DNA of 64,000 nucleotides from Shewanella cyperi (GCF_017354985.1 NZ_CP071501.1:1445501-1509500); one strand, 5' to 3'; numbered from the stretch's first letter, positions 36,392 to 46,706 are shown. Notes: a model not told the origin generated them from the letters alone. Made by a program: numbers and translations.

Positions 36392-38678
36392 GCAGTTTCA
36401 TTGTGTCACGGTAGGCAATCCGAATGCCGGTAAGTCCACTTTATTCAATGCATTGACCGGTGCCAATCAGCAGGTGGGCAACTGGGCCGGTGTCACGGTC
36501 GAGAAAAAGACCGGCCATTTCAGCCTGCACGGCGCCGATGTGTACCTGACCGACCTCCCCGGTATTTACGATATTTTGCCTGCCGGCAAAAACTGCGATT
36601 GCTCCCTGGACGAGCAAATCGCCCAGCAGTATCTGGCAGAGCAGCACATGGATGGCATCATCAACCTTATCGATGCGACCAATATTGAACGTCATTTGTA
36701 CCTGACGGTGCAATTACGTGAACTGGGCATTCCCATGGTGGTTGTGGTCAATAAAATTGACGTGGCTATCAAGCGGGGGGTCAGGATTGATACGGCGCAA
36801 ATGGCCAAAGAATTGGGTTGCCCTGTGGTGTCCGTTTGTGCCCGTGAAGCCACGGATGTAGCCAAGGTGCAGGCCCAGGTGGTGGATTTGCTGGAAGGCA
36901 AGGTATCCGAAGCTCCCCTGGTGCTGGATTATGACACTGACATCGAAACCGCCGTTGGCAATTTGTTGCATTCAGATGCCGATCTTAGCCGTGGCCGTGC
37001 CCTGGCCATGCTGGGTAATGGCTTGGGATGTGGCGCATGCAAGAACAGCCACTTTGAGGCCGAAGTCAGTCGTTGCAGCGATTCCCTGAATGCACGGGGG
37101 ATGGACATTGAGCTCATGGTGGCGACCACCCGCTTCAACTTTGTTGAGCGCGTATATCGCAGTGCCGTAGCCAATGACGAAGCGCCGACCCTGAGCGATC
37201 GCCTTGATACCTGGGTATTGCACCCCTGGTTGGGTGTGCCGGTGTTTTTGCTGGTGATGTATTTGATGTTCATGTTTGCCATCAACATCGGCAGTGCCTT
37301 TATCGACTTTTTTGACATCAGTGCCGGCGCCCTGTTTGTGGATCACTTCGGTGCCTGGCTGACGAATATCGGTGCTCCCGCCTGGGTGGTTACCCTGCTG
37401 GCCGGTGGTGTGGGGCAGGGTATCCAAACGGTGGCGACTTTCATCCCGGTGATTTGTGCTCTGTTCCTGGCCCTGTCTGTACTTGAAGGTTCTGGCTATA
37501 TGGCCAGGGCCGCCTTTGTGGTCGATGGGCTGATGCGTCGTATTGGCCTGCCCGGCAAGGCCTTTGTACCCATGATAGTGGGGTTTGGCTGCTCGGTGCC
37601 GGCCATTATGGCAACCCGTACCCTGGGCAGTGAAAGGGAACGGATAGTCACCGGCATGATGGCTCCCTTTATGTCCTGCGGCGCCCGCTTGCCGGTTTAT
37701 GCGCTGTTTGCCGCGGCCTTTTTTCCGGAAACCGGTCAGGACTTGGTGTTCCTGTTGTATTTGGTCGGCATTCTGGCTGCCATAGGCACCGGTTTATTAC
37801 TGCGCAGTACCTTGCTGCCCGGCACCAGCAGTGCCGTGGTGATGGAGTTGCCGAGCTATGAAATGCCCAAGTTCAAGGCGGTTATGGCCCGTACCACCAA
37901 ACGGACCAAGAGCTTTATTTTGGGCGCAGGCAAGACCATAGTCATGGTGGTTACTCTGCTTAACTTTATTAACGCCATAGGTGTCGATGGCAGTTTTGGT
38001 CATGAAAATACCGACCAGTCATTGCTGAGTCTGGCGAGCAAAAAAGTCACACCGCTGTTTACTCCCATGGGCATAGAACAGGATAACTGGCCGGCGACAG
38101 TGGGGATCATTACCGGGCTGTTCGCCAAGGAAGCCGTGGTGGGAACACTCAACAGTCTGTACAGTGACGGTGCCGCTTCAGGAGCGGATTTGAAACCTCT
38201 GTCCGAGTCCTTTGACGAGGCGCTGGCCACCATTCCGGTGAACTTGTTTGGCATTGCACCGGATGATCCTTTATCCATGTCCGTGGGCCAGGTATCGGAT
38301 ATCAACGCGGCAGCAGAGGAGCAGGGGGTTGAACGTTCTACTTTTGCCGCGCTGCAATCGGGCTTCAGCGGTCAGTTGGCGGCTTTTGCTTACCTGGTGT
38401 TTATCCTGCTTTATACCCCCTGTGTTGCGGCCATGGGTGCGCTGGTCAATGAGTTCGGCAAGGGCTGGGCGGGATTTGCCGGAACCTGGACCTTTGCGCT
38501 GGCATACGGCAGTGCCACCCTGGTGTATCAGCTGGGGAGTTTTTCTGCCCATCCGCTGCAGTCCGGTGCCTGGCTGGTTGTGATAGTCGGTGCGCTGCTG
38601 GGATTCTTTATCTGGCTGAAGCAAAAAGGCCGCAAGACGCAGCAGATCATTCCGGGGATCAGAATTATCACCGAGTAA
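36384..38678 (+). CDS. feoB: FeoB, ferrous iron transporter
   Basis: 764-residue inner-membrane Fe(II) transporter. The N-terminal G domain has G1 GNPNAGKST, the G3 motif DLPGIYD and G4 NKID; then come a GDI-like helical region and two gate domains with about ten hydrophobic helices (FVPMIVGFGCSVPAIMATRTL). The ATG at 36384 gives the canonical MTKQFHCVTVGNPNAGKS start and overlaps feoA; the longer open frame from 36300 lies inside feoA. No FeoC gene follows; a terminator does. Confidence 0.94.
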   Translation: MTKQFHCVTVGNPNAGKSTLFNALTGANQQVGNWAGVTVEKKTGHFSLHGADVYLTDLPGIYDILPAGKNCDCSLDEQIAQQYLAEQHMDGIINLIDATNIERHLYLTVQLRELGIPMVVVVNKIDVAIKRGVRIDTAQMAKELGCPVVSVCAREATDVAKVQAQVVDLLEGKVSEAPLVLDYDTDIETAVGNLLHSDADLSRGRALAMLGNGLGCGACKNSHFEAEVSRCSDSLNARGMDIELMVATTRFNFVERVYRSAVANDEAPTLSDRLDTWVLHPWLGVPVFLLVMYLMFMFAINIGSAFIDFFDISAGALFVDHFGAWLTNIGAPAWVVTLLAGGVGQGIQTVATFIPVICALFLALSVLEGSGYMARAAFVVDGLMRRIGLPGKAFVPMIVGFGCSVPAIMATRTLGSERERIVTGMMAPFMSCGARLPVYALFAAAFFPETGQDLVFLLYLVGILAAIGTGLLLRSTLLPGTSSAVVMELPSYEMPKFKAVMARTTKRTKSFILGAGKTIVMVVTLLNFINAIGVDGSFGHENTDQSLLSLASKKVTPLFTPMGIEQDNWPATVGIITGLFAKEAVVGTLNSLYSDGAASGADLKPLSESFDEALATIPVNLFGIAPDDPLSMSVGQVSDINAAAEEQGVERSTFAALQSGFSGQLAAFAYLVFILLYTPCVAAMGALVNEFGKGWAGFAGTWTFALAYGSATLVYQLGSFSAHPLQSGAWLVVIVGALLGFFIWLKQKGRKTQQIIPGIRIITE

Positions 38679-38706
38679 CCAAAAACAAGTTACTCAAGAC
38701 AAGAGT

Positions 38707-38730
38707 AAAGCGGCCTCGGGGCCGCTTTTT
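38707..38730. terminator. Terminator after feoB
   Basis: AAAGCGGCC-TCGG-GGCCGCTTTTT hairpin with a T-tract, 29 nt after the feoB stop and before glnS. Confidence 0.9.
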
Positions 38731-38845
38731 ATTTGCCAGGGGCTTTCATGGCGCAGATTTTCGGTTTCAGGCATTGTAACTGCCCTGAAACTGTAGGATC
38801 ATGCGGGTTTTGACAAAATTGCCATTGTTCGCAAAGAGGAAATCC

Positions 38846-40516
38846 ATGAGTCATGTGGACAACGAAGTTCGTCCAAGTAACTTCATACGTAATATCATTG
38901 ATGAAGATCTGGCCAGCGGTAAGCACACCGAGGTGCACACCCGTTTTCCGCCTGAGCCCAATGGCTATCTTCATATCGGCCACGCCAAGTCCATCTGCCT
39001 GAATTTCGGTATAGCCCAGGACTACAAGGGCAAGTGCAATTTACGTTTTGACGATACCAACCCTGAGAAAGAAGACATAGATTATGTCAACTCGATTCAG
39101 GTTGACGTGCAATGGCTCGGATTCAAGTGGGATGGTAATGTCCGTTATTCCTCTGATTACTTTGATAAGCTGCACCAATATGCGGTTGAGCTGATAAACA
39201 AGGGCCTGGCCTATGTGTGTTTCCTCAACGCAGAAGAGACCCGCGAGTACCGTGGCACCCTGAAAGAGCCGGGGCGCAACAGTCCGTACCGAGATACCAC
39301 TGTGGCGGAAAACCTGGCGCTGTTCGAGAAAATGCGTACCGGTGGTTTCAAGGAAGGTGAGTGCGTATTGCGGGCCAAGATTGATATGGCGTCGCCCTTT
39401 ATGTGTATGCGCGATCCCGTTATCTACAGGGTGAAATTTGCCCACCACCACCAGACCGGTGACAAGTGGTGCATCTATCCCATGTATGACTTTACCCACT
39501 GTATCTCGGATGCCATCGAAAATATCACCCATTCCCTGTGTACCCTGGAGTTCCAGGATAACCGTCGTTTGTACGACTGGGTATTGGATAATCTGAATGA
39601 CTTCCAGGCTCCCAACCGCACCCGTCAATATGAGTTTTCACGCTTGAATCTGGAATATACCCTGATGTCCAAGCGCAAGCTCAATGACTTGGTTGTGCGT
39701 GGCATAGTGCAGGGCTGGGATGATCCCCGGATGCCAACCATAGCCGGCCTGCGTCGTCGCGGTTATACCCCGGCCTCGATCCGCGAATTCTGTCAGCGTA
39801 TCGGTGTGACCAAGCAGGATAACCTGGTGGAAGTGGGCATGCTGGAAGCCTGTATCCGTGAGGACCTGAACGAAAATGCCCCTCGGGCCATGGCGGTGAT
39901 CCACCCGATTAAGGTGGTCATTGAAAACTATCCCCAGGGTCAGCTGGAACAGCTCAATGCACCTGTGCATCCAAACCATGAGCATATGGGAAACCGCGAG
40001 CTGGCTTTTGGTCGCGAACTGTATATAGACGCGGCGGATTTCCGTGAAGAAGCCAACAAGCAGTACAAGCGTCTGGTGATGGGTAAGGAAGTTCGTCTGC
40101 GCAATGCCTATGTCATCAAGGCCGAGCGTTGTGACAAGGATGCTGATGGCAATGTCACTACCGTTTATTGCAGCTACGATCCAGAAACCCTTGGCAAGAA
40201 TCCCAGCGATGGCCGTAAGGTGAAAGGCGTGATCCACTGGGTGGAGGCCAGCACAGCGCTGCCTGCCGAGTTCCGTCTGTATCAGCGTCTGTTCACCGAT
40301 GCCAACCCAGCGGCCTTTGACACAGTTGATGAAGTGCTGAATCCCGAGTCTCTGACTGTGGCCCATGGCATGGTAGAGGCATCACTTGCCAATGCACCGG
40401 CAGAGCAGGCGTACCAGTTTGAGCGTGAGGGGTACTTCTGTGCCGATAGCAAGGACTCGGCACCCGGTCATCTGGTGTTCAACCTGACCGTGGCACTGCG
40501 CGACTCTTTTGAATAA
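38846..40516 (+). CDS. glnS: Glutaminyl-tRNA synthetase
   Basis: 556-residue class I aminoacyl-tRNA synthetase charging tRNA-Gln in the cytosol. The HIGH motif is in [14 protein letters not shown] near residue 40 and the KMSKS-equivalent is LMSKRKL near residue 270, the GlnRS form. The C-terminal anticodon-binding beta-barrels are complete. The ATG at 38846 follows AAAGAGGA and matches the conserved protein start; the frame extends upstream without support. Its end (Phe-Glu-stop) is echoed twice downstream before the terminator. Confidence 0.95.
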   Translation: MSHVDNEVRPSNFIRNIIDEDLASGKHTEVHTRFPPEPNGYLHIGHAKSICLNFGIAQDYKGKCNLRFDDTNPEKEDIDYVNSIQVDVQWLGFKWDGNVRYSSDYFDKLHQYAVELINKGLAYVCFLNAEETREYRGTLKEPGRNSPYRDTTVAENLALFEKMRTGGFKEGECVLRAKIDMASPFMCMRDPVIYRVKFAHHHQTGDKWCIYPMYDFTHCISDAIENITHSLCTLEFQDNRRLYDWVLDNLNDFQAPNRTRQYEFSRLNLEYTLMSKRKLNDLVVRGIVQGWDDPRMPTIAGLRRRGYTPASIREFCQRIGVTKQDNLVEVGMLEACIREDLNENAPRAMAVIHPIKVVIENYPQGQLEQLNAPVHPNHEHMGNRELAFGRELYIDAADFREEANKQYKRLVMGKEVRLRNAYVIKAERCDKDADGNVTTVYCSYDPETLGKNPSDGRKVKGVIHWVEASTALPAEFRLYQRLFTDANPAAFDTVDEVLNPESLTVAHGMVEASLANAPAEQAYQFEREGYFCADSKDSAPGHLVFNLTVALRDSFE

Positions 40517-40543
40517 AAGTTTTGAATAACACTGTTTGAATAG
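40507..40543 (+). repeat. Tandem copies of the glnS stop-codon region
   Basis: TTTTGAATAA (Phe-Glu-stop of glnS) at 40507-40516 recurs exactly at 40520-40529, and as TTTGAATAG at 40535-40543 (offsets 13 and 14). A weaker form, TTCAAGATAA, follows at 40550-40559. Confidence 0.8.
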
Positions 40544-40557
40544 CAGTGCTTCAAGAT

Positions 40558-40583
40558 AAAAAAGGCGCCGCGGCGCCTTTTTT
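40558..40583. terminator. Terminator after glnS
   Basis: AAAAAAGGCGCCGCGGCGCCTTTTTT is a fully symmetric GC-rich hairpin with flanking A and T tracts; it can act in both directions. Confidence 0.9.
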
Positions 40584-40602
40584 ATTAGGTACAGCTTCAG
40601 GT

Positions 40603-40736
40603 ATTGCAGACGCTCAGGGTTCGGGCAAAAACAAAAGCCATCCGCAGGGATGGCTTTTGCTTGAGTTTAATTGCAGACGCTCAGGGTTCGGGCAAAAACA
40701 AAAGCCATCCGCAGGGATGGCTTTTGCTTGAGTTTA
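40603..40736. repeat. Perfect 67-bp tandem duplication carrying a terminator
   Basis: Bases 40603-40669 and 40670-40736 are identical. Each unit contains a hairpin with an 11-bp stem (AAAAGCCATCC / GGATGGCTTTT; 40633-40658 and 40700-40725), usable as a terminator from either side. Each also starts with ATTGCAG, which on the minus strand repeats the last codons of the adjacent Yip1-family gene (CTGCAAT). Short ORFs running through the repeat are not genes. Confidence 0.92.
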
Positions 40737-40743
40737 ACCGGGG

Positions 40744-41340
40744 TTATTGCAGCATGGGGCCAAAACCCATGCTCCACAGGATGACGCTGCTTGCCATCAG
40801 GGCCACCAGAAGTACCAGGCCACTGGTTACCACTGAACTGGCATAGATAAAGCCTTTTTCTTCCGGAATGTTCATTATGATGGGAACCCCGGTATAGAGC
40901 AGGTACACGGAGTAAGTCAAGCCGACAAGGCCCACGACCATGATAAACCAGAGTACCGGATAGAGGGCGGCAAAGCCCACCATAAACAGGGGCGTGGCGG
41001 TATAAGTCGCCAGTTCAAGTGCCTGGGTAAAATCGGGTTTGGCGTCAAAGGTTTTGCCCATCCAGTAGGCCAGGTAAGCGAGGCCAAAAACGCCAGCGAT
41101 CAGGCCAAAATACATGCCCATAGACATATACATGGCACTCTGACTGGTCAGAAACAGCGGCTCTCCTGCGCCTGGGTTCCAACCAATATGAGCCGTTGCG
41201 ATATAACTGCAGACGGCGGGGATGAGCGCAATAAGCAGCAAATGACTCATGCTGCTCTTCAGTGCCTCATGGTTTTTCTCTATAGTGTGCCACTCTTGTT
41301 TAGGATGAGTGTAAAGCCCCATTAAGTGATTCAATATCAT
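40744..41340 (-). CDS. Yip1-family integral membrane protein
   Basis: 198-residue inner-membrane protein with about five hydrophobic helices (SHLLLIALIPAVCSYIA; MGMYFGLIAGVFGLAYLAYWMG; PLFMVGFAALYPVLWFIMVVGLVG; SVVTSGLVLLVALMASSVILW) and the N-terminal HPKQEWHTIE segment typical of bacterial YIP1-domain proteins. No function is established for this group. It is convergent with glnS and divergent from miaE; its 3' side carries the 67-bp terminator duplication. Confidence 0.8.
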   Translation of the reverse strand: MILNHLMGLYTHPKQEWHTIEKNHEALKSSMSHLLLIALIPAVCSYIATAHIGWNPGAGEPLFLTSQSAMYMSMGMYFGLIAGVFGLAYLAYWMGKTFDAKPDFTQALELATYTATPLFMVGFAALYPVLWFIMVVGLVGLTYSVYLLYTGVPIIMNIPEEKGFIYASSVVTSGLVLLVALMASSVILWSMGFGPMLQ

Positions 41341-41521
41341 TATAATTATCCTTGTTTAGCAGTGATTTTCCATGCTCGCCAAACTTCAGACGAACTTTTT
41401 ACAGCTCTGTGTTTATTTATTGAACATAAATAGGTAGTCGTCAAGAGGATACGGCTGAAAGACTATGGGGCTTGTCAATTAGCCGTTAGAATAACGCCAG
41501 CCTGTTTTACCGAGTGACCGC

Positions 41522-42307
41522 ATGGATAATCTACTTGCCCCCATTAAATCCTTTCTTGGCTGTGAGACCCCCGATGCCTGGATAGCGCTTGCCAGCGAGC
41601 CGGCGCATTTGTCTGCCCTGTTGGTGGATCACTGCAACTGCGAGCTCAAGGCTGCCCAGACAGCCATGTTCCTTATCCGCAAATATGCCGTTGACAAGTC
41701 AAGTGGTGAAACCCTGCTCGCCTGGGCCAAGCCCTATGAGGAGTTTGTTTATCACAGGGACAGGGATTTACAGGCCTTTTTGGCCCGCGGTGGCAAGAAG
41801 AATGAATTGGCCGCGGAACTGAAGCCCAAAACCGGATTTGCCCATGGCGAGGATCTCATTGCCAAGATGGTGCGCTTAATCAAGGAAGAGTTTCATCATT
41901 TTGAGCAGGTGCTGGAAATCATGGCTGCCCGCGGCATCAATTACCAAAATCTCAGTGCCGGTCGCTATGCAAGGGGACTGATGGCCAAGGTACGCACCCA
42001 TGAGCCGGCGACCCTGGTTGATAAGCTGATTGTGGGGGCCTTTATCGAAGCCCGCTCCTGCGAGCGCTTTGCCAAGTTGGCGCCCCACATGGATGAGGAG
42101 CTCAATCGCTTCTACGTCTCTTTGCTGCGCTCGGAAGCGCGCCATTATCAGGATTACCTGTCTCTGGCGGAAGCGATTGCGGGTGAAGACATCAGTGAGC
42201 GGGTGGCGTTTTTTGCCGCCCTTGAGGCCGAACTGATCCTGTCCGAGGATACCGAGCTTAGATTCCACAGTGGCAGCCCGGCAGAGGCTGGCGTCAGTTG
42301 TCACTAG
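41522..42307 (+). CDS. miaE: MiaE, tRNA-(ms2io6A)-hydroxylase
   Basis: 261-residue di-iron oxygenase that hydroxylates the isopentenyl group of ms2i6A at tRNA position 37. The four-helix bundle carries iron-ligand motifs: an early Glu in the NCELKAAQ helix, EEFHHFEQV, then E-A-R-S-C-E-R and SEARHYQDYL. Length equals the family norm. It is transcribed alone, 181 bp from the divergent Yip1-type gene, with a strong terminator 14 nt after the stop. Confidence 0.9.
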   Translation: MDNLLAPIKSFLGCETPDAWIALASEPAHLSALLVDHCNCELKAAQTAMFLIRKYAVDKSSGETLLAWAKPYEEFVYHRDRDLQAFLARGGKKNELAAELKPKTGFAHGEDLIAKMVRLIKEEFHHFEQVLEIMAARGINYQNLSAGRYARGLMAKVRTHEPATLVDKLIVGAFIEARSCERFAKLAPHMDEELNRFYVSLLRSEARHYQDYLSLAEAIAGEDISERVAFFAALEAELILSEDTELRFHSGSPAEAGVSCH

Positions 42308-42320
42308 CGATAACACTGGC

Positions 42321-42353
42321 AATAAAAAGCCGGGCTATGCCCGGCTTTTTATT
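42321..42353. terminator. Bidirectional terminator between miaE and lpxH
   Basis: AATAAAAAGCCGGGC-TAT-GCCCGGCTTTTTATT is a perfect 15-bp inverted repeat with A and T tracts, placed between two convergent genes. Confidence 0.92.
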
Positions 42354-42360
42354 GCTTATG

Positions 42361-42411
42361 CTGCGTTATTCCAAATTCTGCGTTATTCCAAATTCCGCGT
42401 TATTTCAAAGG
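42361..42411 (-). repeat. Three 17-bp tandem units over the lpxH stop codon
   Basis: Units at 42361-42377 and 42378-42394 are identical over 17 bp; the third, 42395-42411, differs at three positions and holds the lpxH stop. On the minus strand the gene ends TTGAAATAA (Leu-Lys-stop) and the two downstream copies read TTGGAATAA (Leu-Glu-stop). Confidence 0.9.
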
Positions 42412-43110
42412 CCGGCTGCTCAGGCTGGCGCCTGCTGCCGTCAGGGTCAGTACGCTGCTTTGGCTGTACCAGTCGCCCACCACAATGCGCTTGCGCTCAC
42501 CGAGTGCATGAATTGCGGGTCTGTGGGTATGACCGTGGATCATTTGCGTGGCACCCGTGGCATCCAATAGCGCCTCCACAGCAGCATGCTCCACATCCAT
42601 GATGTAGTCCTGTTTCTCGCTGTTGCTGCGTTGGCTCTTGGCGCGAATGGCCGCGGCAATCTTAAGTCGGCGTGATTGGGGCAGCAGGCCGTAAAGCCAT
42701 TTGGCGATGCTCAGATTGCGGAAACGGCGGAATCTTTGATAAGCCTTGTCCAGGGTGCAGAGGCTGTCACCATGGAGCAGCACAGTTCTCACGCCATAAA
42801 GCTCGGTCACATGGACTTCATCAAGCAGTTGCATGCCGGACGCGTTGGCAAAGGCCTTGCCGAGCAAAAAGTCCCGGTTGCCATGGATAAAGTAAAGCGG
42901 GGTAGTGTCGCTCAGACGTTTGAGTCTGGCAGCTATATCCTGCGCGAAGGGTTCGGCCAGATCGTCTCCAACCCAGACCTCATACAGATCGCCCAAGATG
43001 TACAGGGCATCAACATCGCTGAAATCCTGCTCGAGGAAGCCGAGAAAAGCCCGGGTGATATCGGGGCGAGCTGCACTTAAGTGCAGATCGCCGATAAACA
43101 GGGTACGCAT
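42400..43110 (-). CDS. lpxH: LpxH, UDP-2,3-diacylglucosamine pyrophosphatase
   Basis: 236-residue calcineurin-like metallophosphatase that makes lipid X in lipid A synthesis at the inner membrane. Metal motifs are complete: [28 protein letters not shown] and HGHTHRP. It follows ppiB on the same strand with a 10-bp gap, so the two form an operon. The C terminus (SLSSRPLK) ends inside a 17-bp repeat array, so the last residues may vary between strains. Confidence 0.93.
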   Translation of the reverse strand: MRTLFIGDLHLSAARPDITRAFLGFLEQDFSDVDALYILGDLYEVWVGDDLAEPFAQDIAARLKRLSDTTPLYFIHGNRDFLLGKAFANASGMQLLDEVHVTELYGVRTVLLHGDSLCTLDKAYQRFRRFRNLSIAKWLYGLLPQSRRLKIAAAIRAKSQRSNSEKQDYIMDVEHAAVEALLDATGATQMIHGHTHRPAIHALGERKRIVVGDWYSQSSVLTLTAAGASLSSRPLK

Positions 43111-43120
43111 TGGGTGCGGA

Positions 43121-43615
43121 TTAACCCTGGATGCTGACTTTTTCGATGATCACGGCGTCCAGCGGCACGTCCTGGTGCATACCACGGTTGCCCGTGTTGA
43201 CGGATTTGATCTTGGTCACTACGTCCATACCGGCAACAACCTTGCCGAACACGCAATAACCCCAGCCCTGCATGGACTCGGATTTGAAGTCCAGGAAGGT
43301 GTTGTCATTAACGTTGATGAAGAATTGCGCCGTGGCTGAGTGTGGATCTGAGGTGCGGGCCATGGCTATGGTACCGCTCAGGTTCGACAGGCCGTTGTTG
43401 GCCTCGTTTTTCACCGGCTCGTTGGTGCGCTTCTGATTCATGTCTTCGGTGAAGCCGCCACCCTGGATCATGAACCCATCGATAACCCGGTGAAAAATGG
43501 TGCCATCGTAGAAACCTTCGCTGGCGTAACGCTCGAAATTGGCCGCAGTCAGGGGGGCCTGCTCGTGGTTCAGTTCGAGTTGGATATCGCCGAAATTGGT
43601 GTGCAATGTGATCAT
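43121..43615 (-). CDS. ppiB: PpiB, cytoplasmic peptidyl-prolyl isomerase (cyclophilin)
   Basis: 164 residues without a signal peptide, matching cytosolic cyclophilin B. Catalytic-core sequences are present: [32 protein letters not shown] and [12 protein letters not shown]. It catalyses cis-trans isomerisation of prolyl bonds. It is divergent from cysS, as in many gammaproteobacteria, and is followed by lpxH. Confidence 0.94.
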   Translation of the reverse strand: MITLHTNFGDIQLELNHEQAPLTAANFERYASEGFYDGTIFHRVIDGFMIQGGGFTEDMNQKRTNEPVKNEANNGLSNLSGTIAMARTSDPHSATAQFFINVNDNTFLDFKSESMQGWGYCVFGKVVAGMDVVTKIKSVNTGNRGMHQDVPLDAVIIEKVSIQG

Positions 43616-43756
43616 GTTTTAGCTACTCAATTAAAAACGTCGACGGATTCTAACTTATCCGCGACCGGCCTGAAAGTGCAGTATTCAAGCGGCATCGACC
43701 ATGGTAGACTGAGGCGCTTGATTTTACACCCAAATGCTCAGTAGAAGAGAACATCG

Positions 43757-45136
43757 ATGTTGAAGATATACAACAGTATCAGCCGCCAAAAAGAGGAATT
43801 TAAACCCATACAGCCAGGTAAGGTTGGCATGTATGTGTGTGGTGTGACCATTTACGATCTGTGTCATATCGGCCATGGCCGTACTTTTGTTTCCTTCGAC
43901 ATGATAGTGCGTTACCTGAGGTATCGCGGCTATGAAGTGAATTATCAGCGCAACATCACCGATGTGGATGACAAGATCATCAAGCGCGCCGCGGAAAACA
44001 ACGAGAGTTGTGATGCCCTGACCGAGCGCCTGACCGGTGAGATGTACAAGGATTTCGACGCCCTGAATATGGCGCGCCCCGATTTTGAGCCCAGGGCGAC
44101 GTTGCATATTGCCGAAATCATCGAGATGGTGACCCTGTTGCTGGAGCGGGGCCACGCCTATGTGGCCGCCGATGGCGATGTGCTGTTCGATGTTTCCTCT
44201 TATCCTGCCTATGGCCGTTTGTCCGGTCAGGATCTGGAGCAATTGCAGGCCGGTGCCCGGGTGGAAGTGGATCCCAACAAGCGCAACCCCATGGATTTTG
44301 TGCTGTGGAAGATGTCCAAACCCGGCGAGCCGACCTGGGATTCGCCCTGGGGCCCGGGTCGTCCAGGCTGGCACATTGAATGTTCGGCCATGAACAGCAA
44401 GCACCTTGGCCTGCATTTCGATATTCACGGCGGTGGCAGCGATTTGCAGTTCCCCCACCATGAAAACGAAATCGCCCAGTCCTGCTGTGCCCACGACACG
44501 CCCTATGTGAACTACTGGATGCACACCGGCATGGTGATGGTCGACAAGGAAAAGATGTCCAAGTCACTGGGTAACTTTTTCACCATTCGTGATGTACTGG
44601 AGCACTATGATGCCCAGACGGTGCGATACTTCCTGCTGTCCGGCCACTATCGCAGCCAGCTGAACTACAGTGAGGACAACCTCAAGCAGGCCAGAGCCTC
44701 GTTGGAGCGTATGTACACTGCGCTCAAGGGGTTGGATTTGAGTGTGGAAGCCGCGCAGGCCAGCGAGTTTGTCGAGCGCTTCACCGCCGCCATGGACGAT
44801 GACTTCAACACCCCCGAAGCCTATTCCGTGCTGTTTGATATGGTGCGCGAAATCAACCGTCTCAAGGCAACTGACCTGGCCGCAGCCTCGGCCCTGGGTG
44901 TGGCCATGCAGCAGTTGGCATCTGTGCTGGGCATTTTATCCTCCAGCCCGGAAGCCTTCCTGCAGGGTGAAGGCAGTGATGATGAAGTGGCCGAGATTGA
45001 AGCCCTTATCGTTGAGCGTAACCGTGCCCGTGCCGAGAAGGATTGGGCCGCCGCAGACGTTGCCCGTAACCGCCTCAATGAAATTGGCGTCGTGTTGGAA
45101 GATGGTCCTGAAGGCACCACCTGGCGCAAAAAATAA
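43757..45136 (+). CDS. cysS: Cysteinyl-tRNA synthetase
   Basis: 459-residue class I synthetase. It has the zinc/HIGH region [19 protein letters not shown] near residue 28, the insert with GWHIECSAM and HHENEIAQS (zinc ligands), and KMSKS in [12 protein letters not shown] near residue 268. The start follows AGAAGAGA. A terminator lies 45 bp after the stop. Confidence 0.95.
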   Translation: MLKIYNSISRQKEEFKPIQPGKVGMYVCGVTIYDLCHIGHGRTFVSFDMIVRYLRYRGYEVNYQRNITDVDDKIIKRAAENNESCDALTERLTGEMYKDFDALNMARPDFEPRATLHIAEIIEMVTLLLERGHAYVAADGDVLFDVSSYPAYGRLSGQDLEQLQAGARVEVDPNKRNPMDFVLWKMSKPGEPTWDSPWGPGRPGWHIECSAMNSKHLGLHFDIHGGGSDLQFPHHENEIAQSCCAHDTPYVNYWMHTGMVMVDKEKMSKSLGNFFTIRDVLEHYDAQTVRYFLLSGHYRSQLNYSEDNLKQARASLERMYTALKGLDLSVEAAQASEFVERFTAAMDDDFNTPEAYSVLFDMVREINRLKATDLAAASALGVAMQQLASVLGILSSSPEAFLQGEGSDDEVAEIEALIVERNRARAEKDWAAADVARNRLNEIGVVLEDGPEGTTWRKK

Positions 45137-45180
45137 GCCCCGGGGTGAAGCAATCCCCTGGGGAGTCAATAGAGTGACCC

Positions 45181-45213
45181 AATAAAAAACGCCGGCAATG
45201 CCGGCGTTTTTTA
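45181..45213. terminator. Bidirectional terminator between cysS and folD
   Basis: AATAAAAAACGCCGGC-AAT-GCCGGCGTTTTTTATT is a perfect inverted repeat with A and T tracts; it ends both convergent genes. Confidence 0.93.
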
Positions 45214-45229
45214 TTGGCTGCAGAACCCA

Positions 45230-46084
45230 TCAGTCGTGGTAGTTTTCCGCGGCGTACAGGGTATTTTCCAGCAGGCTGGCGATGGTCATGGGACCCACAC
45301 CACCGGGAACCGGGGTAATAAAGGAAGCGCGTTCGGCGGCCACATCATATTGCACATCACCTACCAGACGGCCATCGGCCAGGCGGTTGATGCCCACATC
45401 TATGACTATGGCACCGGGTTTGATCCACTCACCGGGGATAAACTCGGCCTTGCCCACGGCAACCACCAGCAGATCGGCCTGGCGTACCTTGGACTCGAGG
45501 TCCTTGGTAAAGCGGTGACAGGTGGTGGTAGTGCAACCTGCGAGCAGCAGCTCCAGCGTCATGGGGCGGCCGACAATATTCGATGCGCCAACCACCACGG
45601 CATCCAGACCATAAGTATCGACGCCGGTGGAGCGGATAAGGGTCATGATCCCCATGGGAGTGCAGGAGCGCAGCACTGGAATACGCTGTGCCAGTCGGCC
45701 CACGTTGTAGGGATGGAAGCCATCTACATCCTTGTCGGGACGGATGTGCTCAATCACTTTGGAATCATCAATGTGCGCCGGCAGGGGCAACTGCACCAGA
45801 ATGCCATCTATGCTGGGGTCATTGTTGCACTCGTCGATCAGCGCCAGCAGCTCCACTTCAGTGGTGCTGGTGGGCAAATCGTAGGAGCGGGAGATAAATC
45901 CCACTTCTTCACAGGCCTTGCGTTTGCTGCCGACATAGACCTGGGACGCAGGATCCGAGCCGACCAGAATAACCGCAAGCCCGGGAACACGCTGGCCGGC
46001 CTCTTTGCGGGCCTGGACTTTTTCGCTCAGCGTGCGGCGGATGGATTGGGCAATCGCTTTACCATCGATAATTTGGGCTGTCAT
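45230..46084 (-). CDS. folD: FolD, methylenetetrahydrofolate dehydrogenase/cyclohydrolase
   Basis: 284-residue bifunctional enzyme interconverting methylene-, methenyl- and formyl-tetrahydrofolate. The catalytic Lys is in [13 protein letters not shown], with [22 protein letters not shown] sequence SCTPMGIM and the C-terminal [16 protein letters not shown]. The ATG at 46084 gives the standard start [13 protein letters not shown]; the frame is open 19 codons further upstream without family similarity. Confidence 0.94.
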   Translation of the reverse strand: MTAQIIDGKAIAQSIRRTLSEKVQARKEAGQRVPGLAVILVGSDPASQVYVGSKRKACEEVGFISRSYDLPTSTTEVELLALIDECNNDPSIDGILVQLPLPAHIDDSKVIEHIRPDKDVDGFHPYNVGRLAQRIPVLRSCTPMGIMTLIRSTGVDTYGLDAVVVGASNIVGRPMTLELLLAGCTTTTCHRFTKDLESKVRQADLLVVAVGKAEFIPGEWIKPGAIVIDVGINRLADGRLVGDVQYDVAAERASFITPVPGGVGPMTIASLLENTLYAAENYHD

Positions 46085-46249
46085 GGGTGTAGGGTTTCCT
46101 TTATATGGCACCTGAGAGGAACCGGATGTTTTCGCGCGCATATTCTAACAGCGCTTGCCCTGAGTGTCATGGCTGAGTCCCCGACTCTGTAAGCGAATTC
46201 TCAATTCGGATGGAAAATCATCAGCCGCGCTTGGAGGACAAAAAAATCG

Positions 46250-46278
46250 TTGACGGTGAACGGGGCAGGGGATAAGAT
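46250..46278 (+). promoter_or_regulatory. Promoter of the tRNA operon
   Basis: TTGACG and TAAGAT are separated by 17 bp and followed by GCGCTCCG, a GC-rich discriminator typical of stringently controlled stable-RNA promoters. It lies 107 bp before the first tRNA; the rest of the folD-tRNA gap shows no gene. Confidence 0.75.
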
Positions 46279-46384
46279 GCGCTCCGTTCCGAAGCACGGC
46301 TCCGACATTCAAATGTCGATGCTGGTATCGACGGGAACAACGGCAATTGTTACCTTGGCGAAAGTCATTGAAACAAAAGCATTT

Positions 46385-46461
<77 letters not shown>

Positions 46462-46525
46462 ATTTTAAAAACAGCGCATGAAGCGTTGTTTCGTTCGGTT
46501 AGGCATGCAGTGTCACTGCAACCTT

Positions 46526-46602
46526 GCGCCCGTAGCTCAGTTGGATAGAGCATCCGCCTTCTAAGCGGATGGTCGCAGGTTCGAATCCTGCCGGGCGTGC
46601 CA
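46526..46602 (+). tRNA. tRNA-Arg (TCT)
   Basis: 77 nt with encoded CCA. The acceptor stem is GCGCCCG/CGGGCGT, the D-arm AGCTCAGTTGGATAGAGC, and the anticodon loop CTTCTAA gives UCU, reading AGA/AGG codons. Confidence 0.95.
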
Positions 46603-46612
46603 CTAAATCAGT

Positions 46613-46689
46613 GGTGATTGTAGCTCAGTTGGTAGAGCCCCGGATTGTGATTCCGGTTGTCGTGGGTTCGAGCCCCATCAGTCACCCCA
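46613..46689 (+). tRNA. tRNA-His (GTG)
   Basis: 77 nt including the extra G at -1 characteristic of tRNA-His and an encoded CCA. The anticodon loop ATTGTGATT gives GUG. Last tRNA of the operon, followed by a terminator. Confidence 0.95.
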
Positions 46690-46706
46690 CTTCTTCTCTG
46701 AAGTAG

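Noticed and set aside
40546..40846. Short open frames running through the 67-bp duplication
   Set aside because: They read through terminator hairpins, repeat themselves with the duplication, and have no ribosome-binding site.
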